Shown piece by piece: positions 1 through 5,743 of a stretch of 14,163 bases of DNA. How positions within the stretch are numbered: position 1 is the first letter of the stretch; each line of letters starts with the position of its first letter. Source of the DNA: Bacillota bacterium (GTDB lineage Bacteria; Bacillota; Dehalobacteriia; UBA4068; UBA4997); contig JAFQHB010000220.1 in NCBI GenBank assembly GCA_017398165.1, positions 1 through 14,163 on the forward strand, in the 5' to 3' direction. Made by a program: the position numbers and the translations under genes. A model generated the notes under the pieces. The model searched no databases. It was not told the origin of the DNA and worked only from the letters and a program-made list of their open reading frames with translations.

Positions 1-124
1 CGATAACATCCGTATGAACATCGAGCTGATCACCCCCATCGCAATCGAGGAAGGTCTGCGCTTCGCTATCCGTGAGGGCGGCCGTACCGTTGGTTCCGGC
101 GTTGTAACCGCTATCAATGAGTAA
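1..124 (+). CDS. tuf: Elongation factor Tu, C-terminal end (partial)
   Basis: This is the last 40 codons of EF-Tu, the GTPase that delivers aminoacyl-tRNA to the ribosome in the cytoplasm. The reading frame enters at base 2 and ends at TAA 122-124. The peptide contains the strongly conserved C-terminal barrel (domain 3) stretch ELITPIAIEEGLRFAIREGG followed by RTVGSGVV, which is diagnostic for bacterial EF-Tu. The GTPase domain lies outside the window. A strong terminator follows about 75 bases downstream, so tuf is the last gene of its transcript. The identification is secure. The window does not show whether this is the only tuf copy. Confidence 0.97.
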   Translation, partial: DNIRMNIELITPIAIEEGLRFAIREGGRTVGSGVVTAINE

Positions 125-200
125 TTTGCGATAATTACGATAAGTAATTACGATCAGAAATTGAGAAGAGACTGCTTTTTGTGAGCGGTTGATATAGAGA

Positions 201-238
201 GAAGTCCTCTTGGCTGATGCTGAGAGGGCTTCTTTTTT
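201..238 (+). terminator. Rho-independent terminator of tuf
   Basis: An 11-bp stem (GAAGTCCTCTT at 201-211 with GAGAGGGCTTC at 222-232, with three G-U pairs) encloses a 10-base loop and is followed by six T residues at 233-238. It lies just downstream of the tuf stop, as expected for the end of that operon. Confidence 0.88.
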
Positions 239-301
239 GTTGGGGTGGCGGTGCTGCTGCTCTTTCGATATATTGCTATGAAGTATCGCGCCAACCTTGA
301 C

Positions 302-356
302 ATAAAAGATGTCCGGATGAGCTTGAAAATGCAAGGCTTGTCCGGGTATCTTTTAT
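302..356. repeat. Long near-perfect inverted repeat (hairpin) in the tuf-yyaL gap
   Basis: About 23 consecutive pairs can form between 302-324 and 334-356, counting G-U pairs, around a short A-rich loop. The outer stem is ATAAAAGAT/ATCTTTTAT and the inner stem contains GTCCGGATGA. The T-rich lower stem gives a terminator-like look in both directions, but there is no free U-tract after the stem. The core resembles the terminator at 2725-2767. It could be a second terminator, an RNA processing site or a small repeated element; the sequence alone does not decide. The rest of the 125-480 gap holds the tuf terminator, the promoter listed separately and nothing else recognisable. Confidence 0.6.
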
Positions 357-381
357 ATCATCAATCATATGTGGATATAAT
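353..381 (+). promoter_or_regulatory. Probable sigma-70 type promoter for the yyaL gene
   Basis: A perfect -10 hexamer TATAAT lies at 376-381. The best -35 at 17-bp spacing is a weak TTATAT at 353-358, which overlaps the 3' arm of the long hairpin. The start codon follows about 93 bases after the expected transcription start. A DnaA-box-like 9-mer with one mismatch (TGTGGATAT, 370-378) overlaps the -10, probably by chance. Confidence 0.45.
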
Positions 382-480
382 TTGGGAGTAATAACAGCTC
401 AGAGAATCTTTGGGGGGCAACATATTTTCCGTGTTTTCAGTTCATTCTATTTTTTAAGACGATAGAAGGATGTGTAAGGA

Positions 481-2457
481 TTGAAAAATCATTTGCATAA
501 TGAAACCAGCCCCTATTTGCTCCAGCACAAAGACAATCCTGTCGACTGGTATCCCTGGGGCGAGGAGGCTTTCCAAAAGGCGAGAGCGGAGGATAAACCG
601 ATTTTCCTCAGCATTGGCTACAGCACCTGCCACTGGTGTCATGTGATGGCGCACGAGAGCTTTGAAGATGAGGAGATCGCGGGGCTTCTCAACCGGCACT
701 TTATTGCCATCAAGGTGGATAAGGAGGAACGACCGGATATTGACAGTATCTATATGGCGGTCTGTCAGGCATTTACCGGCAGCGGCGGCTGGCCCACCAG
801 CATCTTTATGACAGCGGAGCAGAAGCCATTCTTTGCCGGAACTTATTACCCAAACCGTACCCGGGGCAGAATGATCGGCCTGCGGGAGCTGCTGAGTGTG
901 ATCCACGAAAAGTGGCGTAATGAGCGTCAGCTTCTGCTTGATCAGGCAGAGGAAATTGTCGCGCACCTGCAAAAGGAAAGCCGGGCAGGGGACGCATTGT
1001 CGGCAGATATGGCAAGGGAGGAGCTGATTCCTGCGGCTGTTGGCCTTTATCGGCGCATTTATGACAGCACGCACGGCGGTTTTGGACCGGCTCCGAAATT
1101 CCCAACACCACACAATCTTCTCTTTTTGCTGACCTGTTACCAAAGACAGGGAGAGCCGTCCTGTCTGGAGATGGCGGAGCATACCTTGCTCCAGATGTAT
1201 CGGGGCGGCCTGTTTGACCATATTGGCGGCGGGTTTTGCCGCTACTCTACGGATGAGAGTTTTCTGGCGCCGCATTTTGAGAAGATGCTGTACGACAATG
1301 CCCTTTTGATACTGGCCTATTGCAAGGCATATGAAGTTACCCAAAAAGCGCTGTATTTGGAAGTGGCCGAGAAAACCGCCGCCTATATTCTGCGGGAGAT
1401 GACTTGCCCGAAGGGTGGATTTTACAGCGCCCAGGATGCCGACAGCGATGGAGAAGAGGGAAAATACTATCTGTTTGTCCCGGAGGAGATCGTAAACCTG
1501 CTGGGCTCGCAGGAGGGAGAAGCCTTTTGCCGTCATTTTGATATTACCGAGGGGGGCAATTTTGATGGGAAGAGCATCCCCAATCTGCAGAAAAGCGATT
1601 ACCGGGAAAAGTACAGTGATGAAGTTCTGGAGCGTGTCCTGCAGTACCGCAGGCAGCGCAATTCCCTCCATCTGGACGATAAGATTCTGACGGCCTGGAA
1701 CGGGCTGATGATCGCGGCTATGTGCCGACTGTACCAAAACAGCGGCAAGCAGACGTACCTGGCTGCTGCTGAAAAGGCGAATCATTTCATTCGGGACAAT
1801 TTGTGTGACGAGAGCGGATTGTATGTCAGCTACCGGGAGGGGAAGCGGGGTGTAAAGGGATTTCTGGATGATTATGCCGCCTGTCTGTTTGCCCAGCTGG
1901 CCCTGTATGGCGCAACGCTGGATGGCAGCTATTTGACCCGGGTGGAGCAGCTCTGCCAGGAGGTGCAGGAAAAATTCCGGGATGCGGAAAACGGCGGCTT
2001 CTATCTCTACGGGGCAGAAAACGAGTCGCTGATACTGCGCCCCAAGGAAGACTATGACGGTGCAATCCCCAGCGGGAATTCGCTGATGGCATGGAATATG
2101 GTGCGCCTGTATCACCTGACCGGTGATGAGGCGTACCGGCATCAGGCAGAGGAACAGTTGAATTACCTCGGTATAAGGGCAGCACGGTATCCCATCGGCC
2201 ACGGAATGTTTCTGCTGGCCCTTTTGGAGCAGGAGATGCCGGCGCCGCAAGTGACGGTGGTGCTCGGGGGACAGGAAGATATCGCTGGGCTGACCGTAAG
2301 GATCCCGCCGGACACAGCCGTGATTCTCCTGCACGGACCTACGGCGGAATATCCGCTGAAAGCTGGAAAGACCACTTTCTATGTCTGCCGGGATTACAGC
2401 TGCCTGCCGCCGGTGAATGACTTGAGTGAGATTATGAAGAATTTGAGAGGTGATTGA
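481..2457 (+). CDS. yyaL: Thioredoxin-fold protein of the YyaL / DUF255 (SSP411, spermatogenesis-associated 20-like) family
   Basis: The 658-residue product has the usual length for this widespread, poorly understood family, which joins an N-terminal thioredoxin-like domain (about residues 1-165) to an alpha/alpha barrel related to N-acylglucosamine 2-epimerase and other sugar-processing enzymes. Family hallmarks are visible: NETSPYLLQH near the N terminus, the CxxC pair C50-H-W-C53, the cis-proline segment GGWPTSIFM near residue 104, HGGFGPAPKFP near residue 198 and AQDADSDGEEGKYY near residue 318. No signal peptide is seen, so it is probably cytoplasmic. The TTG start at 481 is chosen because the family normally begins just before NETSPY and because AGAAGGA at 464-470 gives an RBS about 10 bases upstream. 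A small gene starts two bases after its stop, so the two are probably co-transcribed. The family assignment is firm; substrate and physiological role are unknown. Confidence 0.93.
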   Translation: MKNHLHNETSPYLLQHKDNPVDWYPWGEEAFQKARAEDKPIFLSIGYSTCHWCHVMAHESFEDEEIAGLLNRHFIAIKVDKEERPDIDSIYMAVCQAFTGSGGWPTSIFMTAEQKPFFAGTYYPNRTRGRMIGLRELLSVIHEKWRNERQLLLDQAEEIVAHLQKESRAGDALSADMAREELIPAAVGLYRRIYDSTHGGFGPAPKFPTPHNLLFLLTCYQRQGEPSCLEMAEHTLLQMYRGGLFDHIGGGFCRYSTDESFLAPHFEKMLYDNALLILAYCKAYEVTQKALYLEVAEKTAAYILREMTCPKGGFYSAQDADSDGEEGKYYLFVPEEIVNLLGSQEGEAFCRHFDITEGGNFDGKSIPNLQKSDYREKYSDEVLERVLQYRRQRNSLHLDDKILTAWNGLMIAAMCRLYQNSGKQTYLAAAEKANHFIRDNLCDESGLYVSYREGKRGVKGFLDDYAACLFAQLALYGATLDGSYLTRVEQLCQEVQEKFRDAENGGFYLYGAENESLILRPKEDYDGAIPSGNSLMAWNMVRLYHLTGDEAYRHQAEEQLNYLGIRAARYPIGHGMFLLALLEQEMPAPQVTVVLGGQEDIAGLTVRIPPDTAVILLHGPTAEYPLKAGKTTFYVCRDYSCLPPVNDLSEIMKNLRGD

Positions 2458-2459
2458 GA

Positions 2460-2645
2460 ATGGCAAAGAAAGGAATGGCACGACCCGATTGGACCCATAC
2501 CAAACCCCGCAACGAGGTTTCCCCGGTACCTGAAATTCAGGGCAAGGCCAAAAGCGGCAAGAAAAAGGCAAACCCCATTATCGCCGGGACAAGCGGCGCG
2601 GAGCAAAAAGTGTATCACACAGACAAGCCTGCCCCCAAGGCGTAA
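2460..2645 (+). CDS. Small basic hypothetical protein (61 aa)
   Basis: This short, lysine- and proline-rich protein begins MAKKGMARPDWTHTKPRNEV and contains VPEIQGKAKSGKKK. It has no membrane segment, no cysteine and no signal peptide, and is likely disordered. The ATG at 2460 is preferred over the in-frame TTG at 2454 because the RBS GAGAGGTGA (2445-2453) then sits at a normal distance. It starts two bases after the yyaL stop and precedes a terminator, so it is the last gene of that operon. Similar small 'MAKKGM' proteins exist in Firmicutes as far as I recall, but I know of no function; a nucleic-acid-binding role would be a guess from its charge. Confidence 0.75.
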   Translation: MAKKGMARPDWTHTKPRNEVSPVPEIQGKAKSGKKKANPIIAGTSGAEQKVYHTDKPAPKA

Positions 2646-2724
2646 TGTGTTATGTAAAAAATAAGCCTGGCCTGGTCTGTCGGCCCGGTAATATCGGCAG
2701 CCCGCCGCCCCTGAGATAAACGAT

Positions 2725-2767
2725 GCCCGGATGACCTGCATAGTAACAGGTTTATCCGGGCTTTTTT
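2725..2767 (+). terminator. Rho-independent terminator of the yyaL operon
   Basis: The stem GCCCGGATGACCTG (2725-2738) pairs with CAGGTTTATCCGGGC (2747-2761) with one bulged base, followed by six T residues. It ends the yyaL and small-protein transcript. Its core CCGGATGA is shared with the hairpin at 302-356. Confidence 0.9.
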
Positions 2768-2847
2768 GTATAATTTGGCTGTATTTGCCGCCGCAACAAT
2801 ATGGGCAGCAGGATTTTTGGGGAAAAATGGTCAGATTCTGTCACCTG

Positions 2848-2921
2848 ATGTCCATCTCGGGACATATATAGGCGGAGAGGTAAATTATTGTAAGAATCAC
2901 GCCTTCTCCGATACCTATATG
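2848..2921. promoter_or_regulatory. Overlapping inverted repeats upstream of the first HTH gene; candidate operator
   Basis: Two dyads overlap here. The first is ATGTCC (2848-2853), six bases, GGACAT (2860-2865). The second is larger and imperfect: CATATATAGGCGGAGAGG (2863-2880) against CCTTCTCCGATACCTATATG (2902-2921), with a 21-base centre holding TTGTAAGAATCAC. The second arm ends directly at the RBS. XRE repressors commonly bind dyads at their own promoters, so autoregulation is plausible. The TAAGAA in the centre might be a poor -10, which is inference. A weaker dyad of similar placement precedes the paralogous gene at 3907-4140. Confidence 0.45.
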
Positions 2922-2937
2922 AGAGGAGGTGGCAGAA

Positions 2938-3144
2938 ATGAAAGTAATGCTGGATAAGCAAAAGCTCCGCGCTGCCCGTCAGGCCAAAGGTCTGAGTCAG
3001 GAGAGGCTGGCCGAGCTGCTGGATATCAGCGACCGACATATGCGTAACATTGAAAACCACGACGTCGATATTCACGCAGGGCTGCTTTATCGCCTGAGCC
3101 GCGAGCTCGGTACTACGATGAATGAATTGATGAAGAGCGAATAA
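2938..3144 (+). CDS. Short XRE-family helix-turn-helix regulator (68 aa)
   Basis: The product is little more than one Cro/C1-type helix-turn-helix domain: KLRAARQAKGLSQERLAELL then DISDRHMRNIE (about residues 9-39), followed by the final helices ending LSRELGTTMNELM. Such proteins act in the cytoplasm as dimeric DNA-binding repressors or as antitoxin-like regulators. The ATG at 2938 is chosen because AGAGGAGGTGG (2922-2932) is an excellent RBS at the right distance; the GTG at 2929 lies inside that RBS. It is about 60% identical to the product of the minus-strand gene at 3907-4140, so the two are recent paralogues. No T-rich terminator follows, so read-through to the next HTH gene is possible. 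The regulated target is not evident. Confidence 0.85.
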   Translation: MKVMLDKQKLRAARQAKGLSQERLAELLDISDRHMRNIENHDVDIHAGLLYRLSRELGTTMNELMKSE

Positions 3145-3280
3145 CAGCGGCATTCCGCCCTCCCGAGGGTTGGGGAATTATCCGGGGTATGGGGTTATGA
3201 TGTGCTGCCCCGATCTCTGCTGCGTTGATTGCGCCAGTACAATGACAAGAGATATTGCTTTTTGCTATTCTGTGGCATAT

Positions 3281-3308
3281 TTTGTCGCGCTTCTTCATAC
3301 ATTACAAT
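3281..3308 (+). promoter_or_regulatory. Possible promoter of the second HTH gene
   Basis: TACAAT at 3303-3308 is a good -10 match, with TTTGTC at 3281-3286 as a weak -35 at 16-bp spacing. The ATG follows about 33 bases later. The 196 bases between the two HTH genes contain no other convincing signal except a short dyad (CCCT/AGGG near 3159-3170) without a T-tract. Confidence 0.35.
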
Positions 3309-3340
3309 AGTAAATAACAAAAAACAGGTGGTGTAAAGTA

Positions 3341-3670
3341 ATGGAAAAGCAGGAACTTGTCGAAATCGGTCAGCGTTTGCGCGAGCGTCGCCAGCAATTA
3401 GGCCTGACCCGCGATAAAATGTCCGAGCTTGCCGATATCGGCTCGGGTTATTACGGCCAGTTGGAGGTCGGTACATCGCAGATGTCTATCGATACCCTCA
3501 TCAAGCTTTCCCGCTCTATGCACCTGCCGATGGAATATATACTTTTCGGCACCGGCTATCAGCCGGGCGACCCCGATGCCGTCATCGACCTGCTGCAGCA
3601 CTGTACTCCCCGTGAATTGTCCCTGGCCAGAGAAGTTCTCAAACTTTTCCTGATGAAAAACGATCGCTGA
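3341..3670 (+). CDS. XRE-family helix-turn-helix regulator (109 aa)
   Basis: A Cro/C1-type domain occupies residues 8-70: IGQRLRERRQQLGLTRDKM, SELADIGSGYYGQLEVGTS and the closing helix LIKLSRSMHLPMEYILFG. A short C-terminal tail (about 80-109) contains a predicted helix, PRELSLAREVLKLFL, which may serve dimerisation. It is a cytoplasmic DNA-binding protein whose target is unknown. The ATG follows AGGTGGTG (3326-3333) by seven bases. It is only distantly related to the two other HTH proteins nearby and lacks their DISDRH motif. A strong bidirectional terminator begins seven bases after its stop codon. Confidence 0.87.
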   Translation: MEKQELVEIGQRLRERRQQLGLTRDKMSELADIGSGYYGQLEVGTSQMSIDTLIKLSRSMHLPMEYILFGTGYQPGDPDAVIDLLQHCTPRELSLAREVLKLFLMKNDR

Positions 3671-3676
3671 AAAAAA

Positions 3677-3723
3677 CAAGAGCTGAAATCGTATATCCCT
3701 GCGGTTTCGGCTCTTGATTTTTT
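3677..3723 (+). terminator. Strong bidirectional terminator after the second HTH gene
   Basis: A continuous 15-bp stem (CAAGAGCTGAAATCG at 3677-3691 with CGGTTTCGGCTCTTG at 3702-3716, two G-U pairs) is followed by ATTTTTT and preceded by AAAAAA. It can therefore act on both strands. Confidence 0.92.
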
Positions 3724-3773
3724 ACCCGCTGTGATGCAGCGGAAACGCAGTAATCGCCACACATCAGCAGCGA

Positions 3774-3809
3774 AAAATCCTGCTGACCGCACATCGTCCG
3801 CAGGATTTT
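3774..3809. terminator. Perfect 10-bp hairpin, possible second terminator
   Basis: AAAATCCTGC (3774-3783) pairs exactly with GCAGGATTTT (3800-3809) around a 16-base loop. The T-rich end of the stem exists on both strands, but the free T-tract is short. It lies between two clearer terminators in the convergent gap 3671-3906, so it may be a back-up or a relic. Confidence 0.5.
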
Positions 3810-3849
3810 GGTATCATTATAAAAACTCAAATTATCAGAACCCTAATGC

Positions 3850-3884
3850 AAAAGACCTGCGGAATACTATCCGCCGGCCTTTTT
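3850..3884 (-). terminator. Terminator of the minus-strand HTH gene (bidirectional)
   Basis: AAAAGACCTGCGGA (3850-3863) pairs with TCCGCCGGCCTTTT (3870-3883) with two mismatches and a 6-base loop. It has T residues on the 3' side of both strands. It lies just downstream of the minus-strand gene that ends at 3907. Confidence 0.8.
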
Positions 3885-3906
3885 CTGTGTTATTGCTCAT
3901 ACAACT

Positions 3907-4140
3907 CTACTCAACACCCAAAGCTTCTTCTTTCAGCTCCATCAACTCATCCATCGTAGTCCCCAATTCGCGGCTCAGCCTGCACAGCAGATCGGCGTGA
4001 ATATTGATACCGCCCTTTTCCATACTCCGCAGATGCCGGTCGCTGATATCCAGCCGTTCAGCCAATTCCTCCTGCGTCAGATTTTTATTCATCCGCTCCG
4101 CCCGTATCCTATCCTTATCCAGATAGGCCTTAGTAGACAT
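3907..4140 (-). CDS. Short XRE-family helix-turn-helix regulator (77 aa), paralogue of the gene at 2938
   Basis: The protein is a single Cro/C1-type domain: RIRAERMNKNLTQEELAERL and DISDRHLRSME (residues 11-41), then INIHADLLCRLSRELGTTMD. It matches the product at 2938-3144 at about 40 of 64 aligned positions, including exact RLSRELGTTM and LDISDRH blocks, so a duplication followed by inversion is likely. The ATG complementary to 4138-4140 is preceded by AGGGGG at seven bases. It is convergent with the other two HTH genes and separated from them by three hairpins. An inverted repeat surrounds a -10-like sequence just upstream, consistent with autorepression. Target and function are unknown. 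Confidence 0.85.
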   Translation of the reverse strand: MSTKAYLDKDRIRAERMNKNLTQEELAERLDISDRHLRSMEKGGINIHADLLCRLSRELGTTMDELMELKEEALGVE

Positions 4141-4141
4141 A

Positions 4142-4178
4142 ATATCGCCCCCTGCATTTATCTTACAGGATGCGATAT
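4142..4178 (-). promoter_or_regulatory. Inverted repeat around the putative promoter of the minus-strand HTH gene
   Basis: ATATCGC (4142-4148) and GCGATAT (4172-4178) form the outer arms, and CCTG (4151-4154) and CAGG (4166-4169) the inner arms. The 11-base centre holds, on the minus strand, TAAGAT (4160-4165), a possible -10 element. One arm overlaps the RBS. A dyad this close to an XRE gene is a good candidate autoregulatory operator, or could fold in RNA and mask the RBS. Confidence 0.45.
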
Positions 4179-4513
4179 CCCAAAAACAGGAAGCGGACTT
4201 CCGGTAACGGAAAATTTGTTACTTTTTGTCCTGTTTTGCGGCCATATTGCTGCTGTTTGTTTGGGGGAGGGGGCGCATATCGGGCTTCTGTTTGCAATAG
4301 CCTGCACTGTGTGTGCGGGCTGTGCGCTTGGGCAGTTTGTTGCGGGGATTCAGGCCAATGGTAATGAATATGAAAAATCAGATAATGTCAAAATAGCTCG
4401 CCCTGTCGGTAGGGAATAGTAAGGTATCGCAGAATTATATTGAGTAAAGGCACAGCAGGAAAGGAACTTTGTATAGTTTGGTATAGTTGTGTAAAGTAAA
4501 GGGAGGTAGTGTT
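4179..4513. other. Gap between the HTH cluster and the stalk operon
   Basis: No gene is firmly supported here. Near 4189-4212 two overlapping 5-bp dyads, GGAAG/CTTCC and TTCCG/CGGAA, lie upstream of the minus-strand HTH gene and could be operator half-sites. From 4216 to 4419 the plus strand has an open frame encoding two hydrophobic stretches (LLLFVLFCGHIAAVCLG and IGLLFAIACTVCAGCALG) with a polar tail, but without a good start or RBS. The last 50 bases hold the stalk operon promoter region. Confidence 0.5.
4463..4488 (+). promoter_or_regulatory. Promoter region of the stalk-protein operon, possibly ECF-type
   Basis: GGAACTT at 4463-4469 matches the -35 of many ECF sigma promoters. It is followed by two copies of GTATAGTT spaced exactly 10 bp apart (4471-4478 and 4481-4488); TATAGT in either copy resembles a housekeeping -10. 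No good housekeeping -35 is present. Control by the nearby ECF sigma factor is attractive but the -10 match is weak. Confidence 0.3.
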
Positions 4514-4573
4514 ATGAGGAAATTTTTGCTGATGATGGTTGTACTGATGCTGTGTGCCTGCCCGGTGTGGGCG
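4502..4573 (+). repeat. Duplicated RBS and signal-peptide segment, copy 1
   Basis: About 72 bases covering the RBS, start codon and the 20 codons of the signal peptide are nearly identical to 5672-5743, with roughly eight or nine differences. Downstream the two genes diverge strongly. Confidence 0.85.
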
Positions 4574-5077
4574 GATAGTACTAAAGTGCCGGTGAATTTT
4601 GCCGGGCAGGCAGTCGCGATGGCCGAGGTAAATGACAGTGTAACGTATTTGCCGCTGCGCTTGCTGTCTGAACATAGTGGGGCGGTGGTGCAGTATGATG
4701 CTGCTGCCGGGATCGTCAATACAACGCGGCCGGATGGTGTGGTGATGACCCTGCGTGTGGGTGATCAATGTTATGCCCGGGATGGTGTGACCTATGTGCC
4801 GCTGCGCTATGTGGCGGAGAATCTGCTGTGTGACGTCAACTGGCACGATGGCGAGGTATGGATAGAGCCGAAGTTTGCCCTGCATTTCAGCGATGGATAT
4901 GATAATGAGAATGGCGGGGCGGAGGTATTTTGGCTGAATTTTGCTGATGCCGGTCTGTATTGCTTTGATATGGAGCGTGTGCTCTCTGCCAGGGTGGCAA
5001 CGCTGCCGCTGGCGGATTACCGGGTGATGGGTTCTGACTTGCTGGGGCTGCATATGTGTGAGTACCGCAATATGTAG
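4514..5077 (+). CDS. Secreted stalk-domain (copper amine oxidase N-terminal-like) protein, N-terminal part before an in-frame TAG
   Basis: The ATG at 4514 follows GGGAGGT (4501-4507). Residues 1-20 (MRKFLLMMVVLMLCACPVWA) form a signal peptide with a plausible signal peptidase I site after VWA; LCAC is a poor lipobox. Residues about 21-118 match the stalk-domain family (PF07833): the paired hallmarks are TYLPLRLLSE (44-53) and VTYVPLRYVAEN (92-103), each followed by a 'V-Y/W' strand. Such domains are common in exported proteins of Clostridia and Negativicutes and probably serve surface attachment or spacing, not amine oxidation. The frame ends at TAG 5075-5077, but the same frame continues open to 5659, so this is very likely the N-terminal half of an original 380-residue protein. 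If translation stops here, the 187-residue product keeps a complete stalk domain. Confidence 0.75.
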   Translation: MRKFLLMMVVLMLCACPVWADSTKVPVNFAGQAVAMAEVNDSVTYLPLRLLSEHSGAVVQYDAAAGIVNTTRPDGVVMTLRVGDQCYARDGVTYVPLRYVAENLLCDVNWHDGEVWIEPKFALHFSDGYDNENGGAEVFWLNFADAGLYCFDMERVLSARVATLPLADYRVMGSDLLGLHMCEYRNM

Positions 5078-5659
5078 GTGAGCCGTACGGCGATGGGGAA
5101 TCTGGTGGTTTCTTTGCAGCTCTTTGATGGTAATACCGGGCTTTCGGCTTATGGATTCAGGGATTTTTATGCCTTTGTCAGGGATGGCGAAGCGATGGAG
5201 CTGCAATCGCGGCCGTGGCAAAGGGATGGCCTGATCTATGCGACCGATACAGAGGGTGCGCTGATGATAGATGAGACAAGCGGCGAGGTGAAACACTATC
5301 CGATCGAGGGTATCGGAAATTGCCGGATACTGTGGATGGATGAGGGCAGGGTATTGCTTGGTAACGGGCACAAATATTTCCTGCTGCAGCCGGCGAATGG
5401 TGAGGTGCGTGACCTGATGCCGGAAATTTTGAGTGAGGATAACAGGATCCGTCTGCTGACGATGGCCGGTATTGATGCCGATCAGGAGGAGGCTTACTGG
5501 GCAAATTTGAATAATGACCTTTCGCAGGATGCACATCCGCAGCTGATGTTCCGGGATTTTTATATGGGTAATCTGCGTTTTAAGCTGACGGCGGCTTATA
5601 CCTGGGACGAGCAGGACAACTGGCGCTATTTTATGGTGGAGATACCGCTGGAGAAATAA
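5078..5659 (+). CDS. C-terminal part of the TAG-interrupted stalk-domain protein
   Basis: This 193-codon segment is in the same frame as the upstream stalk gene and is separated from it only by TAG 5075-5077. A GTG directly abuts the TAG and would be the only nearby start, but no clear RBS precedes it, so independent expression would need re-initiation. It has no signal peptide of its own, which argues that it once belonged to the exported protein. The sequence is beta-rich with repeat-like strands such as DGLIYATDTEGALMIDETSG and GRVLLGNGHKYFLLQPANGE, suggestive of propeller-type blades, but I recognise no named domain. No other stop or frameshift is seen, so the interruption is recent, tolerated, or a sequencing error. 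Confidence 0.6.
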   Translation: MSRTAMGNLVVSLQLFDGNTGLSAYGFRDFYAFVRDGEAMELQSRPWQRDGLIYATDTEGALMIDETSGEVKHYPIEGIGNCRILWMDEGRVLLGNGHKYFLLQPANGEVRDLMPEILSEDNRIRLLTMAGIDADQEEAYWANLNNDLSQDAHPQLMFRDFYMGNLRFKLTAAYTWDEQDNWRYFMVEIPLEK

Positions 5660-5671
5660 CAGCGTGATACA

Positions 5672-5743
5672 GGAGGTAGTATTATGAAGAGATTTTTGCT
5701 GATAGTGGTTGTACTGATGCTGTGTGCGTGTCCGGCGTGGGCG
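5672..5743 (+). repeat. Duplicated RBS and signal-peptide segment, copy 2
   Basis: This is the second copy of the 72-base segment at 4502-4573, here leading the second stalk gene. It includes the canonical RBS AGGAGGT at 5671-5677. Confidence 0.85.

Noticed and set aside
454..2571. 705-codon open frame on the minus strand
   Set aside because: It is an antisense shadow of the clearly recognisable YyaL gene, with low-complexity composition and no family motifs.
2769..2774. TATAAT as a promoter for the first HTH gene
   Set aside because: The matching -35 position falls inside the terminator stem of the preceding operon and has no resemblance to TTGACA.
2929..2931. GTG as start of the first HTH gene
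   Set aside because: It lies inside the AGGAGG ribosome-binding site of the ATG at 2938.
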